Positions 5,580 to 9,398 of a DNA stretch of 9,398 nt are shown in pieces. The stretch spans positions 1-9,398 of the forward strand of contig JAEEVI010000190.1 in NCBI GenBank assembly GCA_016287035.1. Direction: 5' to 3'. Source of the DNA: Bacillota bacterium. Lineage in GTDB: Bacteria; Bacillota; Clostridia; Peptostreptococcales; Anaerovoracaceae. The first letter of the stretch is position 1. Each line of letters starts with the position of its first letter. A model generated the notes under the pieces. That model was given only the letters and a program-made list of their open reading frames with translations. It made no database searches and was not told the DNA's origin. The position numbers and the translations under genes are program-made.

Positions 5580-6686
5580 TCACCTCCCCATAAAGTATCT
5601 GGCTATGAAGAAGAGCAGGACAGCCGCGGCGACGAGCCCGGCTCGCTTGAGGAAGAAGAGGCGGCTGACGCCCTTATCCGTCGGTATATTGCCGACGACC
5701 TTTCCCGTCTGCCCGTTGACGGCGAAGCTGTACGAGCTCCCGCCGTATTCTATGTCGAATAAGTACACCGGAAGCAGCATGTACAGCGCTTTTATATCCG
5801 CCTTCAGCGAACCGCCCGTCTTGCGGGCGGAATCGTAGCCCGCGGATGCCCGCGCCTGCGCGAGAGTCTCCGCGGTGTTGAACATGCGCTTTTTAGCGCG
5901 GTCTTCTATATCGTTCTTAGTCCTGTCGAACCGGTCCGCCGTGAATCCGGCAAGATAGCGCATGTCGAAGGGCTTGACGTCCTTCATGTCGAAGGGCTCG
6001 AGCGAATCCATCAGCGCGTCGTCGATCCTGCCGCTCGCGTCCACCGTGAGGTTCTCGAAGTCGACCTTTACGTCGCGCGCCAGCGAATAATGATCGGTGT
6101 TCGTTATGATGTAATCTCCGCTCCTGTGAGAGCTGCTCTTCTGGGCTCTGTACTTGAGGATGCCTGAGAGGCGTCCGCTGAACACCCAGAAGGGAACGTA
6201 GACGCCCGTGACCTTTCCCATAGTGCTCTCCGAGAAGAACCTCTTCGGGAGCAGGACCTTGTCCTTGTAGAACTTCGATACCTCGGCCGGCAGCGTCTTC
6301 GACGTTATCCTGAACGGTACGACTCCGTCCGGCCTGAGAGGACCTGTGACCTTGTCCGTCAGGACTATGTTGTTGCCGCAGTACGGGCACGTGAGGGCCG
6401 CCTGCTCCGCGGGAGCGATGAGCTCCGCGCCGCACATCGTGCAGCTGTACACGGGAAGAGGCGAGGCCTGACCATCCGAGGCACGGCCTTCGATCTCCTT
6501 GAAATCGAAGCCCTGCAGTTCCTCCTTTTCCTGCTCTTCCGCTTGCTTCTTCGGTTCTTCTGCGGGCTTCTTCTCCTCGATCTCGGCGATGGTGCCGCAG
6601 TAATCGCAGACCAGCTTTCCGGTATCGGGGTCGAAGTTCATCGGCCCGCCGCAGTTCGGGCATTTGTTAAGAGCGACGTTCTTCAT
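5580..6686 (-). CDS. Double zinc-ribbon, single-transmembrane protein (YdjG-like)
   Basis: A 368-residue protein with two zinc ribbons at the N-terminus. The first uses C9/C12 (CPNC) with C27/C30 (CDYC). The second uses C82/C85 (CTMC) with C100/C103 (CPYC). A charged lysine/glutamate-rich linker (about 36-68) separates them. Residues 110-340 are a mixed alpha/beta region that I do not assign to a named domain, including VPFWVFSG (164-171) and a late LPVYLFDIEYGG segment (305-316). One hydrophobic helix lies at about 350-364, ending in ARYFMGR, so the zinc ribbons are probably cytoplasmic on a tail anchor. Length and order match Bacillus subtilis YdjG, reported as a membrane partner of YdjH in the ydjFGHI (PspA) operon. 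The start is ATG at 6686 with AAAGGAG 8 bases upstream. Its stop lies inside the ribosome site of the TPM gene, so the pair is tightly linked. The function is inferred only from this relationship. Confidence 0.82.
   Translation of the reverse strand: MKNVALNKCPNCGGPMNFDPDTGKLVCDYCGTIAEIEEKKPAEEPKKQAEEQEKEELQGFDFKEIEGRASDGQASPLPVYSCTMCGAELIAPAEQAALTCPYCGNNIVLTDKVTGPLRPDGVVPFRITSKTLPAEVSKFYKDKVLLPKRFFSESTMGKVTGVYVPFWVFSGRLSGILKYRAQKSSSHRSGDYIITNTDHYSLARDVKVDFENLTVDASGRIDDALMDSLEPFDMKDVKPFDMRYLAGFTADRFDRTKNDIEDRAKKRMFNTAETLAQARASAGYDSARKTGGSLKADIKALYMLLPVYLFDIEYGGSSYSFAVNGQTGKVVGNIPTDKGVSRLFFLKRAGLVAAAVLLFFIARYFMGR
5583..5589 (-). promoter_or_regulatory. Ribosome binding site that decides the start of the TPM protein
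   Basis: The minus strand reads GGGGAGG (5589-5583) followed by TGACCGGA and then ATG at 5574, an 8-base spacing that is ideal for the ATG. The in-frame GTG at 5583 overlaps the site itself and could not use it. The site lies at the end of the zinc-ribbon coding region. Confidence 0.75.
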
Positions 6687-6706
6687 GCGTATGTCTCCTT
6701 TTTTTC

Positions 6707-6735
6707 ATTATAAACGAAATCTACGGGATTTGAAT
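6707..6735 (-). promoter_or_regulatory. Candidate promoter of the zinc-ribbon/TPM operon
   Basis: The minus strand holds a perfect -10, TATAAT (6712-6707). At 17 bases upstream lies only ATTCAA (6735-6730), a poor -35. Transcription would begin near 6700, almost at the AAAGGAG ribosome site, giving a leader of about 14 bases. I looked for a SigW-type AAC...CGTA promoter, as used by the Bacillus ydj operon, and did not see one at the right spacing. Confidence 0.55.
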
Positions 6736-6750
6736 GTTTTTCGAGCGCCT

Positions 6751-6779
6751 TTTCCAACGGGGCGCGATTGTGGTATTAT
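6751..6779 (+). promoter_or_regulatory. Candidate promoter of the lipoprotein-lepA genes
   Basis: TTTCCA (6751-6756) and TATTAT (6774-6779) are separated by 17 bases, with TGTGG directly before the -10 (extended -10). This predicts a leader of about 33 bases. GCCC (6796-6799) and GGGC (6804-6807) could form a small hairpin directly before the GGAGGT ribosome site (6808-6813). Confidence 0.65.
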
Positions 6780-6818
6780 CATTATTAGGAAAAAAGCCCC
6801 TGCGGGCGGAGGTCACAG

Positions 6819-8117
6819 ATGATGGAAAACAGAAAAGGATCATATTCGCGGCGCGCCGCGCGCGTGCTCATAGCTGCGCTGCTCATCGCGGCGCTTCTGT
6901 GCGGATGCAGTCCGCAGGTATCGCAAAAGCCCGCTCAGCCGGCTGCCCCGGCGCAGACGTCCCTGCAGCCCGAAGCCCCGGACGGCCCGGCCGCTCCGGA
7001 CGCGCCCGACGAGCCGCCGAAGCCGGAGAAGGTCGACGGCGTCGTAAGGGTATCCTCGGCCGCGGAGCTGATCGAAGCGATAGATAACGACACGACGGTG
7101 ATCATCGAGCCGGGTTATTACGATCTCACCCCGGCCATCAAAAAGATATGCGCCGGAGATCTCAGCGTGTGGAACAACGAACACGCGTACGTTAATATAC
7201 AGGAGGTCTACGACGGTTACGAGCTTATCATAAGCGGCGTTTCGGGCCTTGCGATAAAGGGCGGCGGAGAGAGCTTCCCGGATACCGTCGTCACGGTGGA
7301 GCCCCGGTACGCGAACGTGCTCACGTTTTCCGGGTGCAGCGGCACGGCGCTCGAGAACCTCACGCTGGGCCATACGAACGGCGGCGCGTGCTCGGGAGGA
7401 GTCGTATATCTGGACCATTCCTCCGATACGCGGCTTTCGGATATGGATCTCTACGGCTGCGGGGAGATCGGCATAACGGCGTATTACTCGGAGATGATAT
7501 ACGCCGAGGACTGCGTCATACGCGACTGCAGCTATCTCAGCGCCGATCTCTACGAATGCGGCGGCAGAGTCGAGTTCCGCGGCTGCAGCCTCAAGGGCTC
7601 CGGATACGGCATCTCCGTCAGCGAATGCGGAGAGGCTGACATACTGTTCAAGGAGTGCAGCTTCGGCGCCAACGAGACGGACAGCCTGTACGGCATAGAA
7701 GGCGCGAATTACGAAAACTGCAGCTTTACGGGCCCCGGCCCGTTCGGAGACGTCGATCTCGGCGGCTACAGGCAGTTCGACTGGTCCGACGTGGCGGGGA
7801 CAGAATGGACCCTGTTCCAGGTGCTGGATTACGACAAGGGCTGGATCGAGCCTCCCGCGGATATGGAGATGCTTCTTGAGATAACCGAGTCCGGCGGCTG
7901 CGTCATAGGACCTTCGGAATTCGTATGGAGCGACAGCGGATACGGCTACTATCTCGAGATCTCCCGCAAGGGCTCCGACGAGAGCTGCGGCCAGATCCGC
8001 CTGCTCAACGGCAGCGAGGCAAGCAACAAGGCGCCCGTGGTCGAGGTGAATCTGGAGATGTCGAACATGAGGTTCGTTCCGCTCGTCATCTCTGCTCCGC
8101 GCGCCGGCGCGTTATAG
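6819..8117 (+). CDS. Beta-helix repeat lipoprotein
   Basis: A probable surface lipoprotein of 432 residues. A basic N-terminus and hydrophobic stretch (about 16-27) lead to the lipobox LCGC, with Cys30 as the lipidated residue. A proline/alanine-rich linker spans about 31-70. Residues 75-300 look like a right-handed parallel beta-helix of short strands: VIIEPGYYDLTP, LAIKGGG, NVLTFSGC, LENLTLGHTNGG and later coils. From about 222 the coils carry a repeated -CS- motif (C227, C246, C270, C291), about 19-24 residues apart, which suggests stacked cysteines. A separate C-terminal part (about 311-432) is not recognised. Beta-helix folds often bind or cleave polysaccharides, but I see no catalytic signature, so function is unknown. 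The start is ATG at 6819 with GGAGGT 5 bases upstream; the ATG at 6822 is equally possible. It stops 9 bases before lepA with no terminator between, so both are likely on one transcript. Confidence 0.82.
   Translation: MMENRKGSYSRRAARVLIAALLIAALLCGCSPQVSQKPAQPAAPAQTSLQPEAPDGPAAPDAPDEPPKPEKVDGVVRVSSAAELIEAIDNDTTVIIEPGYYDLTPAIKKICAGDLSVWNNEHAYVNIQEVYDGYELIISGVSGLAIKGGGESFPDTVVTVEPRYANVLTFSGCSGTALENLTLGHTNGGACSGGVVYLDHSSDTRLSDMDLYGCGEIGITAYYSEMIYAEDCVIRDCSYLSADLYECGGRVEFRGCSLKGSGYGISVSECGEADILFKECSFGANETDSLYGIEGANYENCSFTGPGPFGDVDLGGYRQFDWSDVAGTEWTLFQVLDYDKGWIEPPADMEMLLEITESGGCVIGPSEFVWSDSGYGYYLEISRKGSDESCGQIRLLNGSEASNKAPVVEVNLEMSNMRFVPLVISAPRAGAL
8100..8111. repeat. 12-base palindrome at the end of the lipoprotein gene
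   Basis: CGCGCCGGCGCG is a perfect inverted repeat ending one codon before the lipoprotein stop codon. It is followed by the AT-rich stretch TTATAGATCAAACAT leading into the lepA ATG. In GC-rich coding DNA it may be chance. Confidence 0.3.
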
Positions 8118-8126
8118 ATCAAACAT

Positions 8127-9398
8127 ATGGAAGACAATCAGAGATACATACGCAATTTCTGCATAATAGCGCATATCGATCACGGCAAATCCACGCTCGC
8201 CGACAGGCTCCTCGAGAGCACGGGCTCAGTCTCGAGCCGCGACATGAAGGAGCAGTTCCTCGACAACATGGATCTGGAGCGCGAAAGGGGCATAACGATC
8301 AAGCTCCAGACGAGCCGTCTCGTTTATAACGCCGAGGACGGCAACGAGTACATCTTCAACCTGATCGACACGCCGGGCCACGTGGATTTCAACTACGAGG
8401 TGTCCAGAAGCCTCGCTGCCTGCGAAGGCGCGCTTCTCGTCGTGGACGCGACGCAGGGCGTGGAGGCGCAGACGCTCGCAAACGTGTATCTGGCGCTCGA
8501 CGAGGATCTGGAGATAGTTCCGGTCATAAACAAGATAGACCTCGCCTCGGCGCGGCCGGAGGAGGCGAAGAAGGAGATCGAGGACGTTATCGGCCTCGAC
8601 GCTTCGGAGGCGCCGCTCATCTCCGCCAAGGAGGGAATAAACATCGAGGGCGTCCTCGAAGCGGTGGTGCACGGCATACCGGCTCCGTCCGGCGACCCGG
8701 ACGCTCCGCTCAAGGCGCTCATATTCGACTCGTATTACGACAATTACAAGGGCGTCGTCATATACACCAGGATATTCGACGGCAGCCTTAAAGCGGGCGA
8801 CAAGATCCGCCTGATGAACACGAAAAAGGAGTACGACGTCACCGAGGTAGGCGTAAACGCGCCGTACCAGACTCCCGTCGCGGCGCTATCCGCCGGCGAC
8901 GTCGGTTACGTGTGCGCGAGCATAAAGCAGGTGCGCGACGCGCGCGTGGGCGACACGATAACGATCGCCGACAGGCCCGCCGACAAGCCGCTCCACGGAT
9001 ACAAGAAGGTCCAGCCGATGGTCTACTGCGGCATATACCCGACGCCGGACGAGAAGTACGAGAACGTAAAGGACTGCCTCGAAAAGCTGCAGGTGAACGA
9101 CGCCGCGTTCGTGTTCGAGCCGGAGACTTCCCAGGCGCTGGGCTACGGCTTCCGCTGCGGCTTCCTGGGCCTGCTGCACATGGAGATAATCGTAGAGAGG
9201 CTCGAGCGCGAGTTCGACCTTTCGATAATAACTACGTCCCCGAGCGTCATCTACAAGGTCGTGATGCCCGACGGCACGGAGCAGATGATCGAGAATCCCT
9301 CGAACCTGCCCGATCCGACCTGCTACGATCATATAGAAGAGCCCATGGTCAAGGCGACGATAATGCTGCCGAAGGAGTACGTCGGCTCGATAATGGAG
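8127..9398 (+). CDS. lepA: Elongation factor 4 (LepA), cut by window edge
   Basis: A ribosome-bound translational GTPase that acts on stalled or mistranslocated ribosomes. The first 424 of about 600 residues are present. The G domain is complete: P-loop AHIDHGKST (15-23), RERGITIK with the switch threonine (52-59), DTPGH (81-85), NKID (135-138) and SAK (166-168). The beta-barrel domain II follows from about residue 185. LepA-typical segments include [51 protein letters not shown] and [14 protein letters not shown] (towards the end); these separate it from EF-G, TypA and IF2. The ATG at 8127 is the only sensible start, since a stop codon lies four codons upstream in frame. No Shine-Dalgarno site precedes it; the 9 bases after the lipoprotein stop read ATCAAACAT. 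Coupling to the lipoprotein's translation is likely. The gene continues beyond the window. Confidence 0.97.
   Translation, partial: MEDNQRYIRNFCIIAHIDHGKSTLADRLLESTGSVSSRDMKEQFLDNMDLERERGITIKLQTSRLVYNAEDGNEYIFNLIDTPGHVDFNYEVSRSLAACEGALLVVDATQGVEAQTLANVYLALDEDLEIVPVINKIDLASARPEEAKKEIEDVIGLDASEAPLISAKEGINIEGVLEAVVHGIPAPSGDPDAPLKALIFDSYYDNYKGVVIYTRIFDGSLKAGDKIRLMNTKKEYDVTEVGVNAPYQTPVAALSAGDVGYVCASIKQVRDARVGDTITIADRPADKPLHGYKKVQPMVYCGIYPTPDEKYENVKDCLEKLQVNDAAFVFEPETSQALGYGFRCGFLGLLHMEIIVERLEREFDLSIITTSPSVIYKVVMPDGTEQMIENPSNLPDPTCYDHIEEPMVKATIMLPKEYVGSIME

Noticed and set aside
6713..6780. SigW-type promoter for the zinc-ribbon/TPM operon
   Set aside because: A CGTA occurs on the minus strand, but there is no AAC-type -35 at about 16 bases from it.
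1..9398. CRISPR array, insertion sequence, tRNA or phage attachment site
   Set aside because: No direct repeats with regular spacers, no transposase, no cloverleaf and no integrase were seen on either strand.

Overview
The window comes from a moderately GC-rich bacterium (roughly 55-60% GC by eye). It carries five complete genes, a sixth nearly complete transporter-linked pair partner cut by the left edge, and lepA cut by the right edge. Strong purine-rich Shine-Dalgarno sites, extended -10 promoters of the TGTGGTATnAT kind, a macro-domain/VWA gene pair, a YdjG/YdjH-like pair and an SstT/serine dehydratase pair together suggest a gut-type Clostridia member of the Bacillota. This assignment is an inference, because no rRNA or other decisive marker is present. 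No tRNA, rRNA, insertion sequence, CRISPR array or phage gene was seen.

Layout: (1) Minus strand, 1-1682: sstT (Na+/serine-threonine symporter) followed with a 4-base ATGA overlap by an L-serine dehydratase cut by the left edge. This is a serine uptake and deamination operon. (2) A 156-base divergent promoter region, 1683-1838. (3) Plus strand, 1839-3692: a macro domain fused to a C-terminal helix-turn-helix-like domain, then a cytoplasmic VWA protein with an intact metal site. Both are followed by a strong bidirectional terminator (3719-3756). (4) Minus strand, 3763-6686: a zinc-ribbon/one-transmembrane protein and, overlapping it, a secreted membrane-anchored protein with three TPM-like repeats. 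Order and architecture match the ydjG-ydjH part of the Bacillus subtilis ydjFGHI membrane-stress operon, but no pspA or SPFH gene lies beside them. (5) A 132-base divergent promoter region, 6687-6818. (6) Plus strand, 6819-9398: a beta-helix lipoprotein and, 9 bases after its stop, lepA (elongation factor 4), which has no recognisable Shine-Dalgarno site.

The serine genes plainly work together. The zinc-ribbon and TPM proteins probably form a membrane complex. The macro-HTH and VWA genes look like one cytoplasmic module that could read ADP-ribose-type ligands. This is the least explained part of the window and the best candidate for an undescribed system, although nothing here proves a function. 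The lipoprotein-lepA link is probably transcriptional only.
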